From assembly GCA_003513765.1 (NCBI GenBank), contig DONT01000011.1:83408-132349 (forward strand): DNA of 48,942 nucleotides. Reading direction: 5' to 3'. Origin of the DNA: Jeotgalicoccus sp. Lineage in GTDB: Bacteria > Bacillota > Bacilli > Staphylococcales > Salinicoccaceae. The notes under the pieces are model-generated. The model did no database searches and had not been told where the DNA came from. It saw only the letters and a program-made list of their open reading frames with translations. Position 1 is the first letter of the stretch. The number at the start of each line of letters is the position of its first letter. The translations under genes and the position numbers were made by a program. Shown one piece after another: positions 16,855-24,750 of the stretch.

Positions 16855-16886
16855 TAAAAAAAGCAGTACACATTTATGCACCGCTT
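16855..16886 (-). terminator. Terminator of the marR-type gene
   Basis: On the minus strand, AAGCGGTGCA pairs with TGTACTGCTT (two wobbles) around a six-base loop and runs into seven T residues. It ends the MarR transcript and overlaps the 5' extension of the GNAT reading frame. Confidence 0.8.
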
Positions 16887-16906
16887 AATAAACCCCTTAT
16901 TTTTAA

Positions 16907-17341
16907 TTAGCTGTTGTGCGCACTGGCACTGATTTTTTTTAACATTTCTCTGAAAGCACTCAGTTCTTCGTCACTTAAAGCAGTAAATAAACCTGCCAGA
17001 AGTTCACTGTGTGCAGGGAAAATCCGTGCGATAAGACTTTCGCCTTCTTCAGTCAATGCTGCTTTCATACTGCGTCTGTCATTCTCATCACGTTTCCGGA
17101 TAATATAGCCTTTTTGCTGTAATTTATCCAGTATATAAGTAGTACTTGAGTTTGCAATCAATATCCGTTCCTGAATGCGGTTAATCTGCTGGGGGCCTTT
17201 ATTATATAAAAGTTCCATAACTGCAAACTCGCTGATATTCAGTCCATACTGCTGTGCATCGTTCTTAACTAACTTCTCTAAAATGTCATTTGTTCTTTTA
17301 ATACCGACAAATGCTTTTAGACTTTCTTCCATTCTTGTCAT
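16907..17341 (-). CDS. MarR-family transcriptional regulator
   Basis: Dimeric winged-helix regulator of about 144 residues. Helices of the dimerisation region flank a wHTH core (residues about 40-105): ISEFAVMELLYNKGPQQINRIQERILIANSSTTYILDKLQQKGYI, then the wing RKRDENDRRSMKAALTEEGE. The frame opens at TTG 17359, but AGGAG lies inside that stretch and ATG 17341 is ten bases further, so I take ATG. It is monocistronic, between a consensus promoter with an embedded inverted repeat and its own terminator. This suggests autoregulation. Targets could include the adjacent GNAT/MFS genes. Confidence 0.92.
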   Translation of the reverse strand: MTRMEESLKAFVGIKRTNDILEKLVKNDAQQYGLNISEFAVMELLYNKGPQQINRIQERILIANSSTTYILDKLQQKGYIIRKRDENDRRSMKAALTEEGESLIARIFPAHSELLAGLFTALSDEELSAFREMLKKISASAHNS

Positions 17342-17378
17342 GATATTACTACTCCTCAAGGGGGTTCAAATCCATCAA

Positions 17379-17407
17379 ATTATATAACTTATAATCTTTA
17401 GTGTCAA
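17379..17407 (-). promoter_or_regulatory. Consensus promoter of marR with embedded inverted repeat
   Basis: On the minus strand, TTGACA (17407-17402), exactly 17 bp, then TATAAT (17384-17379): a perfect sigma-A consensus. The repeat ATTATA-N5-TATAAT (17379-17395) covers the -10 and half of the spacer. A MarR dimer bound there would repress its own gene. It lies immediately after the PepSY gene. Confidence 0.7.
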
Positions 17408-17416
17408 CGAATTTAC

Positions 17417-18118
17417 CTAGTCTTCAAAATAATCATCGTCATATTCGATATACCTGCCGTCATACAAATTGGCGTATTCCGCTGCTTCATATACGAGCTG
17501 TTCAATTTCTGAATAATCCTCATCAATTTCCAGCCATATAACCTTATTAACGTTGCCGGTAACACTGTTAATTGCAATCAGAGCACCTTCATCGTCGTCA
17601 TCGATTAGCTGAAGAATATAGTACTCACGTGCGCTGCCTTCACCGCTCCACGTCGAGTATACATTGATTCCGCCGACTTCTGCTGCTGCAATTTCAACAG
17701 CATCTTCAACTGTCAGCTTCGTATTTTCTGCAGGCTGTTCCTCAGAGCTCTTTTTATCTTTCTTCTCTTTTTCTGCCTCTGCTTTCTCTTTGTCTTTCTT
17801 ATCCTGCTCTTTTCCGGTGTCTTCTTCAGCAGGTTTTTTATGTTCCGCAACTGTCTTTATTCCCTGAACACTCGAATCTTCCCGGTCCACAGTAACACTG
17901 TGTGTTGCTGATTTTCCTTTTAAGTTAATGATGAAGTAGCGGTCGTCATCAGACAATGATACTGATTCAACAGAGCCGCCGTAACGTTCTGTAACTACAG
18001 CACGTGCTTCATCTTCAGAAATAAAGTCCTGCTGATTTAATGAGACCCATAAAACACCGATAACAATACCTGCAAGCAGTCCTCCCAGCGCGATCAGAAA
18101 TTTACTCCGCTTCGCCAT
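17417..18118 (-). CDS. Membrane-anchored PepSY protein of the two-component operon
   Basis: A 233-residue protein with a short positive N-terminus, one membrane helix (about residues 8-26) and an outside portion with two PepSY-like modules (about 30-90 and 135-205). A very charged Lys/Glu linker (about 95-132) separates them. It ends in acidic residues. The start overlaps the histidine kinase stop by 17 bp, so the genes are translationally coupled. B. subtilis ykoGHI has the same order of regulator, kinase and PepSY protein. A role as accessory sensor or kinase modulator is inference. Confidence 0.85.
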   Translation of the reverse strand: MAKRSKFLIALGGLLAGIVIGVLWVSLNQQDFISEDEARAVVTERYGGSVESVSLSDDDRYFIINLKGKSATHSVTVDREDSSVQGIKTVAEHKKPAEEDTGKEQDKKDKEKAEAEKEKKDKKSSEEQPAENTKLTVEDAVEIAAAEVGGINVYSTWSGEGSAREYYILQLIDDDDEGALIAINSVTGNVNKVIWLEIDEDYSEIEQLVYEAAEYANLYDGRYIEYDDDYFED

Positions 18119-19475
18119 TGTCAGCCTCCTTTTTCATCGTTAATGTAAATGTCGTTCCCTCGTTAACTGTACTTTTCACTGATATATCTATGTCATTATT
18201 TTCCGCCAGCTGTTTCGCTATTGATAAACCGAGACCGGAACCGCCGGTTTTTCTCGTTCGGGCTTTATCCACACGGTAAAAACGGGTGAAAATTTCGTTT
18301 AAATCTCCTTTTGGAATACCGATTCCGTAATCAGTCACCTCAACAGTGACCGACTTTCCTGTTTCATCGACACTGACATCTATATCGTCAGTGCTGTACT
18401 TATATGCATTATCCAGGAATATACGCAGCAGCTGTTCAAATGCGGGCGGATGAACATAGACATATGGGTTCGTACCGCCTGAATCAATATTAATCTTGCG
18501 TTTAAATACTTTTTCAAGTCTCGATGCAACGCTCTCAATCAGCTTCACTGCAGGGACGTGCTCCTTCTCAGCGTTTGTATCGCTATGCGTTACTTTTGTG
18601 AAACTCAGGAACTGCTCTGTCAGATATTTCATGCGCGTTGTTTCTTCGGATATTGCAGTTATTCCTTCATCAAGCAGATCTTCACGAGTTTTACCGAAGC
18701 GTTCCAGCATTCTCGCATATGAACTGATTACTGTCAGCGGTGTTTTTAATTCATGAGATGCATTCATTATAAATGCCTGCTGGTTATCATCATGTGCTTT
18801 TAAAGTCAGCATCATATCGTTGTACGAATCAGTCAGCATCTTCAGTTCAAGCGTATCCGATCTGCTGACCGGTATCGTTTTATAAAGGCGCACGTTTTCT
18901 GTATCGTTCATTCTTCTGACAAGCTGCTTAATGGGATTCGTTATCAGATTTGTAATAAATTGATTTAAGATGAAAACCAGTACCAGCAGAATGATTGTTG
19001 AGATGATTAAAATCCACTTTAATATATTGTATGTATCATATAAAAAATATACATTCTCATATATTTGCAAACTGTGAACTTCACCGTTTTCCCAAATAAC
19101 CGGCATGGACACCATGACAAAGTTCTCGCCGTTAAACGATGCTGAATCCGTATATTGAGACGTGCTGTATGGTTTGACGAGTTCCAGATAGCTTTCTTCG
19201 GTCGCAATTCTGACGATATGTTCTTCCTGTTCATTCAGCATTGTAATATAGCCGTCCGACAGTGAGAAATACTGCAGAACAGTCTCACCGCTGATACCGC
19301 TCTCCTCTGCCTCTTGAATTTCGGTAATAATATTATTTCCGCGGTTTTCGAGCTGCCCCATTTCCGCTTCCAGCGAATAATGTTTATAGGAAAAGTAAAT
19401 CAGTAAATTAGTCAGTATCACAACGATGGCGATCATTACCGTCGTATACAGCTGTATTTTCGTTCCAAGTTTCAT
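18102..19475 (-). CDS. Sensor histidine kinase (YkoH/ArlS-like)
   Basis: A 457-residue membrane kinase. It has a helix at about residues 10-30, an extracytoplasmic loop of about 120 residues, and a second helix at about 152-176, then HAMP. The HisKA box is NASHELKTPLTVI with phospho-accepting H241. The HATPase carries the N box FLDNAYKYS, the G1 box DYGIGIP and the G2 GGSGLGLS. It lies 3 bp after the response regulator and overlaps the PepSY gene. Length and order match YkoH best; ArlS is the nearest staphylococcal alternative. The signal is unknown. Confidence 0.92.
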   Translation of the reverse strand: MKLGTKIQLYTTVMIAIVVILTNLLIYFSYKHYSLEAEMGQLENRGNNIITEIQEAEESGISGETVLQYFSLSDGYITMLNEQEEHIVRIATEESYLELVKPYSTSQYTDSASFNGENFVMVSMPVIWENGEVHSLQIYENVYFLYDTYNILKWILIISTIILLVLVFILNQFITNLITNPIKQLVRRMNDTENVRLYKTIPVSRSDTLELKMLTDSYNDMMLTLKAHDDNQQAFIMNASHELKTPLTVISSYARMLERFGKTREDLLDEGITAISEETTRMKYLTEQFLSFTKVTHSDTNAEKEHVPAVKLIESVASRLEKVFKRKINIDSGGTNPYVYVHPPAFEQLLRIFLDNAYKYSTDDIDVSVDETGKSVTVEVTDYGIGIPKGDLNEIFTRFYRVDKARTRKTGGSGLGLSIAKQLAENNDIDISVKSTVNEGTTFTLTMKKEADNGEAE

Positions 19476-19478
19476 AAA

Positions 19479-20153
19479 TTAATCCTTTATAATATAACCA
19501 ATGCCGCGCACACTGGAAATAAGTGATGGTTTTTCTGTATCGAGCTTTTTACGAATATACCGCACGTAAACGTCCACAGTATTCGTATCGCCAAAGTAGT
19601 CATATCCCCACACTGCATCGATGATCTGATCGCGGGACAGTGCCTGGTTTTTATTGTTTATTAAGTAGAGCAGCACATCGTATTCTTTCTGAGTTAAATA
19701 GACAGGTTCACCATTGCTGTATACTTCCCGGGCCAGCGGTTTAATCTCCAGATGACGGTGCTTAATACTTTCAGTTTTCACTTCACCCGCCGATGCTGAT
19801 TTTAAATGCACACGAATTCTCGCGAGCAGTTCTTCAACTTCAAAAGGTTTCGTCATATAGTCGTTGGCGCCCGAGTCAAGACCGCTTACTTTATCCATAA
19901 CAGCATCTCTTGCTGTAAGCATTATTATTTTAATTTCCTGATTTTTTTGTCTGACTCTTCTCAGCACTTCCAAACCACTCAGTTCCGGAATCATGACATC
20001 CAGCAGAATTAAAGAAAAGTCACCCGTTTCATATTTCTCCAGTGCCTCTTTTCCTGTATATGCAATATCGACTTCATAGTCTTCAAATTCCAATTCAAGC
20101 TGAATGACGCGCGCAATTTTCTCATCATCTTCCACTATTAGTATCTTCTCCAT
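19479..20153 (-). CDS. OmpR-family response regulator (YkoG/ArlR-like)
   Basis: A 224-residue DNA-binding response regulator. The receiver domain (1-115) has an acidic pocket E8-D9-D10, phospho-acceptor D52 (LLDVMIP), T80 and K102 (TKPFEVEEL). The winged-helix effector (about 130-222) contains LTQKEYDVLLYLINNKNQALSRDQI and the recognition helix DTNTVDVYVRYIRKKL. The start ATG 20153 follows GTGAGG. It is the first gene of a three-gene operon with kinase and PepSY protein. Its own promoter has an extended -10. Confidence 0.93.
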   Translation of the reverse strand: MEKILIVEDDEKIARVIQLELEFEDYEVDIAYTGKEALEKYETGDFSLILLDVMIPELSGLEVLRRVRQKNQEIKIIMLTARDAVMDKVSGLDSGANDYMTKPFEVEELLARIRVHLKSASAGEVKTESIKHRHLEIKPLAREVYSNGEPVYLTQKEYDVLLYLINNKNQALSRDQIIDAVWGYDYFGDTNTVDVYVRYIRKKLDTEKPSLISSVRGIGYIIKD

Positions 20154-20186
20154 GATATCGCCTCACAATATTCATTTATTATTGTA

Positions 20187-20215
20187 ATTATACCATGTCC
20201 AACGCAGTCTCTCGA
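20187..20215 (-). promoter_or_regulatory. Promoter of the response regulator operon
   Basis: On the minus strand, TCGAGA (20215-20210), 17 bp, TATAAT (20192-20187), with an extended -10 TG one base upstream of the hexamer. Confidence 0.6.
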
Positions 20216-20228
20216 TTTAACAAGATAA

Positions 20229-20251
20229 AAACAAACGCCCCGGAGGGCGTT
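20229..20251 (-). terminator. Terminator of the triple-PepSY lipoprotein gene
   Basis: On the minus strand, AACGCCC / GGGCGTT with a four-base loop, followed by TGTTTTT. It separates the lipoprotein from the two-component operon. Confidence 0.75.
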
Positions 20252-20257
20252 ATAATA

Positions 20258-21145
20258 TTAGTCATCGATTTCTGTTACATCGCCTGTCTTCGCATTGATT
20301 TTTACCTCGTAGTCACCGATTTCAAATTCATACTTAAAATCGTCCACATCATAGTCCCACTCATCAATCTTACCGCTTACAGCTTCTGCTGCTGTTTCTT
20401 TTGCCTGTTTCAGAGAGATAATTCTCTCATCCTGTGCTGCTTCCAGACGTTTGAATCCGCGTTCGTTATTATCACTTTCGAGTTCTTCTTCAAGTACAGA
20501 CAGATCATCTGCTTTAAGTTTCACTTCATACTCTTCTTTTTTATTTGCAAGTTTTACTTCGTAGTAATAGACGCCGTCATCTTCTTCATAGCTGATTTCT
20601 TCTAAAATACCGTCGAATACCTCTTGTGCCGCTTCGATAGCTTCAGCTGATTTGTCATCTTTGAATGCTTCAGCAAGTTTTGTGCTCCCGTTGGTGTCGT
20701 TTGTCTGTTTGCTGTTCTTCTCTGATGCCTGTACTTCGTTATCGTTATCGTCATCGTCAGATTCTTCATCAGCACGTGCGTCATCTCTGTCGTCATCGTC
20801 GCCACTGTCAAGATCTTGTTCAATAATGCTTAAGTCTTCTGCATTCAGTTTCACTTCAAAATCTTCATCGCCATTTTCAATTTCTATATCATAGTAGTAT
20901 ACGCCGTCATCTTCATCGTATTCCACATCTGTAACTGTGCCGTCAAACTCTTTCAGTGCTTTATCGACTGCTTCCTGTGCTGTTGTTCCTGATACTGTTT
21001 CAATATTATCTTTTACTGTTACCGAACCGTTGTGCTCTTCTGTTTTCCATTCCATATCGTCTGCACTTACATTTGAACCGCATGCTCCTAAAACTAATGC
21101 CGATGTTAATACGCCGCCAAGTAAAAGATTTTTGTTGATTTTCAT
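20258..21145 (-). CDS. Lipoprotein with three PepSY modules
   Basis: A 295-residue secreted lipoprotein. The lipobox LGAC gives lipidated Cys at residue 22. Three PepSY modules follow. Modules 1 (about 50-112) and 2 (about 160-225) are near-duplicates, sharing YDEDDGVYYYDIEI / YEEDDGVYYYEVKL and ADDLSVLE-type ends. Module 3 (about 235-295) is more divergent. A very acidic Asp/Glu spacer (about 112-140) separates modules 1 and 2. ATG 21154 directly abuts the GGAGG site; ATG 21145, nine bases later, is preferred. Its own terminator separates it from the response regulator 105 bp downstream. A role as sensor partner for the adjacent kinase is inference. Confidence 0.87.
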   Translation of the reverse strand: MKINKNLLLGGVLTSALVLGACGSNVSADDMEWKTEEHNGSVTVKDNIETVSGTTAQEAVDKALKEFDGTVTDVEYDEDDGVYYYDIEIENGDEDFEVKLNAEDLSIIEQDLDSGDDDDRDDARADEESDDDDNDNEVQASEKNSKQTNDTNGSTKLAEAFKDDKSAEAIEAAQEVFDGILEEISYEEDDGVYYYEVKLANKKEEYEVKLKADDLSVLEEELESDNNERGFKRLEAAQDERIISLKQAKETAAEAVSGKIDEWDYDVDDFKYEFEIGDYEVKINAKTGDVTEIDD

Positions 21146-21273
21146 TCCAATCATCCTCCAATTATTTTTCCGCTGTTTTTGTGCGGTTTGTTTTATTTGT
21201 TACTCATAGTATATCCCGGACGAACTAAGGGACAGTTAAGCAATAATTAAAGGATGATTAAAAAGCAGTTTCA

Positions 21274-22047
21274 TTATTTTAATAGTTGAAGTAATCGAAG
21301 TGCCTGCTCATTCTCAAGCTTCTTCAGTGTTCTGAGTGCTCTTCTTACAATAAAAGGAGAAGTTTCATTAATGTTCTCTTTCAGAAATGATATTACTTCT
21401 TCTGGATAATACTTCGATATATCGTTTAAATGATTCGCTACCGATTTTTCAACGTATCTCGACGGATCATCTAGGAATGGTTTCAGCAGTCTGAAATTTT
21501 CTTGTATATTACCTCTTAAAAAAGGAAGCTTTTTCGCCCACGGCAGGCGCGGTCTTGTTCCTTCTGTCACCAGTCTTCTTAAATGAGCATTGTCACTTCT
21601 CTCCCATTTTTGGAAAACCGCTTCAACTTTATCGTAATCCTCACGTATAAATGGACGTATTGCAAATTCAGCTGTATCACGTTTCGTAATTTCTTCTATT
21701 ATTTTCATCGACTGTTCAAAATTATCGAGCCCGTAGGTTTCGACAAACTTCGACAGCGCTCTGTAGTAATACATTTCTTCAAACGGAAAATAAAATCTAT
21801 CGTTTTCCAGACCAAGTACTTCTATAATAATATTCGTTGCTTCAGTATAATCATCCGGCAAATACTTCCTGAGCTGTTCGCTGAACACTTGAATCCGTTC
21901 AGACATGCGTCCGTCAGCAATTTCTGCTGCAGTGCTGCTGATAAATGCCTCAGCCTTAAATTCGGGATATATTTTACTGATATCTTTTGCATAATGTCTG
22001 GCAAGATCTATATCGAAGTAATCTTTCATCAGTTTTCTCTCACTCAT
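21274..22047 (-). CDS. AlkC/AlkD-type DNA alkylation repair protein
   Basis: HEAT-repeat DNA glycosylase-like protein of about 257 residues that would excise alkylated purines. The AlkC-typical segment is HLRRLVTEGTRPRLPWAKKLP. It is followed by HEAT-like helices (DDPSRYVEKSVANHLNDISKYYPEEV and FIVRRALRTLKKLEN). GTG 22056 opens the frame, but the AGGTGGAG site around it points to ATG 22047. It lies 58 bp after degV and its terminator. Assignment rests on motif recognition, and catalytic residues cannot be confirmed by eye. Confidence 0.85.
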   Translation of the reverse strand: MSERKLMKDYFDIDLARHYAKDISKIYPEFKAEAFISSTAAEIADGRMSERIQVFSEQLRKYLPDDYTEATNIIIEVLGLENDRFYFPFEEMYYYRALSKFVETYGLDNFEQSMKIIEEITKRDTAEFAIRPFIREDYDKVEAVFQKWERSDNAHLRRLVTEGTRPRLPWAKKLPFLRGNIQENFRLLKPFLDDPSRYVEKSVANHLNDISKYYPEEVISFLKENINETSPFIVRRALRTLKKLENEQALRLLQLLK

Positions 22048-22070
22048 CTGCTCCACCTCATTTTCAGTAA

Positions 22071-22102
22071 TAAAAAGAGCTCCTATTTAATATAGGAGCT
22101 CT
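22071..22102 (-). terminator. Terminator of degV
   Basis: On the minus strand, an 11-bp stem (AGAGCTCCTAT and its complement) with a five-base loop runs into TTTTTATT. It follows the degV stop. Confidence 0.85.
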
Positions 22103-22114
22103 GCCATTTTCATT

Positions 22115-22984
22115 TTATATATATGGCAGGATGCCGAGACCCTTGCTGCCGGGACCGCCGTGCACACCGAGTGCAGGTGTTAAATAACCGACACGGCAGC
22201 TGATACCGGGATACATATTTTCAAATTTCTTTCTGATCTGATGCGCTTCTTCCGCAATGTTACCATGGGCAATCGCAATTTTAATCTTGCCGTTGAACTT
22301 ATCCATGGCCTCTTCGATAAGTGATTCCCACAGCTTAACCACACGGCTGTTTGTACGCACTTTATCAAAAGGCTTCACATTACCGTCGTCCGCAAAATAA
22401 ACGATGGGCTTAATTTTAAACAGACTGCCGATAAACGCACTGCCTGCTCCGAGTCTGCCGCCTCTAACCAGATAGTTCAGATCATCGACTACTAAATAGA
22501 TTTGAGTATCTTCAACGAGTTTTTCGATTTTCTGTACAGTTTGTTCAATTGAAATTCCTTTTTCAATCTGCTCGATTGTCTGCTCGAGAAGATGCTCTAT
22601 AATAAATGATGTGCCATTAGAATCTATTAGGTGATAATTTAACTTTCCTTCTTCTTTATATTCATTTAAAACCATTTCGGCACTTTGATACGTTCCGCTG
22701 ATGCCTTTACCGATATGAATAGCAATAACTGTATCGTATCCTTTTGAAATTATCTCGTCGACAACTTCGTAATACTCGCCGACCTGCGGCTGTGATGACT
22801 TTGGAATTTCCTTCTCTGTTGAAAGACGCTGATAAAATGATTTTAGCGCCGCTTCATCCGTTGTATCTTTAAAAATTGATCCATCTTTAAACGTTACAGA
22901 TAAATGTACCTGGAATACATCTGAACGGTCCGCCAGTTCATCTGATAAACTTGCAGTACTGTCAACGATATATGCTATCTTCAT
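22115..22984 (-). CDS. DegV-family fatty-acid-binding protein
   Basis: A 289-residue two-domain protein of the DegV/FakB family. These proteins carry fatty acids for phosphorylation by FakA, feeding phospholipid synthesis. Features are IVDSTASLSDEL at the N-terminus, KSSQPQVGEYYE, HIGKGISGTYQSA, LRYGGR-like DDLNYLVRGGRLG and the C-terminal GVHGGPGSKGLG. The start ATG 22984 follows AGTAGGAGG. No fakA is present in this window. Which FakB paralogue, and so which fatty acid, cannot be read. Confidence 0.92.
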   Translation of the reverse strand: MKIAYIVDSTASLSDELADRSDVFQVHLSVTFKDGSIFKDTTDEAALKSFYQRLSTEKEIPKSSQPQVGEYYEVVDEIISKGYDTVIAIHIGKGISGTYQSAEMVLNEYKEEGKLNYHLIDSNGTSFIIEHLLEQTIEQIEKGISIEQTVQKIEKLVEDTQIYLVVDDLNYLVRGGRLGAGSAFIGSLFKIKPIVYFADDGNVKPFDKVRTNSRVVKLWESLIEEAMDKFNGKIKIAIAHGNIAEEAHQIRKKFENMYPGISCRVGYLTPALGVHGGPGSKGLGILPYI

Positions 22985-23097
22985 GGTCTGCCTCCTACTG
23001 TCTGCCGTTACCTTCTATATTTATCAGTATAATGAAAACCCTTCTATAAGTATATTAAAATCATTTATCAGATGTGTCGAAAAAACAGTATAGACAA

Positions 23098-23127
23098 TTG
23101 ACTGAAATTTATGTAAACTCTTAATAT
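23098..23127 (+). promoter_or_regulatory. Predicted promoter of the abgT operon
   Basis: TTGACT (23098-23103), 18 bp, TAATAT (23122-23127), about 65 bp before the abgT start. Confidence 0.5.
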
Positions 23128-23192
23128 CCTGTTTATACTTTTAAAAGTGTACATCAGAATAAATAAAGTAAATAAATTTGGGAGGGTTTTCA

Positions 23193-24728
23193 TTGACAGA
23201 TAAAACACAGAAGAAAGGTTTTTTCCAAAAATTTCTGGATATCGTAGAGCGTGTTGGAAATAAGCTTCCGGACCCGTTCGCATTATTCCTTGGGCTCGCA
23301 TTTCTAATTATTGTAATCTCATGGATTGCAAGCCTGTTTGACGCCTCAGTAATACATCCGGGCAACGGCGAAGAACTGCCGATTAACAGTTTAGTTTCAG
23401 CTGCAGGATTGCAGTTCATACTGACTTCTATGCTCGACAACTTTACAGGTTTTGCTCCGCTTGGACTTGTTCTGTCTATGATGCTCGGTATTGGACTCGC
23501 TGAGAAAGTCGGACTGCTCGATTATGCGATCCGTAAAACAATCTTAAAGTCACCGCCATTTCTCGTTACATATACAGTAGTATTCGTCGGTATTATGGGG
23601 AACCTCGCATCAGATGCTGCCGCGGTAATTGTTCCCCCACTAGGCGCACTTGTATTCTATAAATTAGGCAGACATCCGCTTGCCGGACTTGCTGCAGGTT
23701 TTGCCGGTGCCGGTGCCGGTTTCACTGCCAACTTATTTATTGCCGGAACAGATGTACTCTTATCTGGTATTTCTACAGAAGCTGCACGTTTAATTGACGA
23801 TACAATCGTTATCACACCGGTGGATAACTGGTACTTCAATATCATTTCCACATTCATGCTGACAATCATCGGTGGACTGATTACTTCACGCTTTATCGAG
23901 CCGCGTCTCGGTAAATATAAAGGCGAAAGTCTTGAAGATGAAAACGCTGAAGAACTTCCTAATGCTAAAAAAGGACTTATCGCTGCAGTCGTTACCGGTG
24001 TTGTTTACTGGGGAACTATCGTCGCGGTTATTCTTATGCCAAACAGCCCGCTGACAAATGAAGATGGCGGTATTATTCCGTCACCATTCATCGACGGCAT
24101 CGTACCGATTATACTTATCTTCTTTATTTTAATCGGTGTGGCATTCGGTATTACAACAGGAAAAATTAAATCGACAAAAGATGCGACGTATTATATGACC
24201 GAGTCCATTAAAGATATGGCCGGCTATATTGTTCTCGTATTCGCAATCGCACAGTTTATCGCTTACTTCAACTGGAGTAACCTTGGTACATGGCTTGCAG
24301 TAAACGGGGCAGAGTTCCTTGAATCTGTTGAATTTACAGGTCTTGGACTGATCATCGGTTATGTGCTGTTTACAGCACTGCTGAACTTCCTGATTACTTC
24401 GGGTTCTGCGAAATGGGCAATTGAAGCGCCGATCTTTGTACCGATGTTTATGCAGCTCGGCTATGACCCTGCATTTACACAGGCCGCTTACCGTATTGCA
24501 GACTCGTCCATTAACATCGTTACACCTCTCTTCCCGTATATGGTTATTATACTTGCGTTTATGAAGCGTTACGATAAAAACGCAAGTATCGGTACTTACA
24601 TGTCGATCATGCTGCCGTACTCATTAATATTCCTGCTTGCATGGATTATTCTGCTTGGAGTGTTCTACTTCACAGGATTACCGCTCGGACCGGGAGTATA
24701 TACGTTCTTAGAAGACAGAGTACAATAA
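23193..24728 (+). CDS. abgT: AbgT-family p-aminobenzoyl-glutamate transporter
   Basis: Polytopic carrier of the AbgT family, about 511 residues. It contains the conserved GNKLPDPFALFLGLAF, MLDNFTGFAPLGLVLSMMLGIGLAEKVGL, VPPLGALVFYKLGRHPLAGLAAGFAG and late GSAKWAIEAPIFVPMFMQLGYDPAFTQAAYRIADSS-type segments. The frame opens at TTG 23178, but that TTG is part of the GGGAGGG ribosome site; TTG 23193 is the better start. It is followed by an AbgA-like hydrolase 22 bp downstream. Family members import aminobenzoyl-glutamate or export sulfonamides. The neighbour favours import. Confidence 0.93.
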   Translation: MTDKTQKKGFFQKFLDIVERVGNKLPDPFALFLGLAFLIIVISWIASLFDASVIHPGNGEELPINSLVSAAGLQFILTSMLDNFTGFAPLGLVLSMMLGIGLAEKVGLLDYAIRKTILKSPPFLVTYTVVFVGIMGNLASDAAAVIVPPLGALVFYKLGRHPLAGLAAGFAGAGAGFTANLFIAGTDVLLSGISTEAARLIDDTIVITPVDNWYFNIISTFMLTIIGGLITSRFIEPRLGKYKGESLEDENAEELPNAKKGLIAAVVTGVVYWGTIVAVILMPNSPLTNEDGGIIPSPFIDGIVPIILIFFILIGVAFGITTGKIKSTKDATYYMTESIKDMAGYIVLVFAIAQFIAYFNWSNLGTWLAVNGAEFLESVEFTGLGLIIGYVLFTALLNFLITSGSAKWAIEAPIFVPMFMQLGYDPAFTQAAYRIADSSINIVTPLFPYMVIILAFMKRYDKNASIGTYMSIMLPYSLIFLLAWIILLGVFYFTGLPLGPGVYTFLEDRVQ

Positions 24729-24750
24729 TTTAACCTGGAGATGATTTAAC

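Noticed and set aside
16801..16881. N-terminal extension of the GNAT protein to GTG 16881
   Set aside because: The extension is the marR terminator stem and T run. It lacks a ribosome site, and the encoded residues do not look like a GNAT N-terminus.
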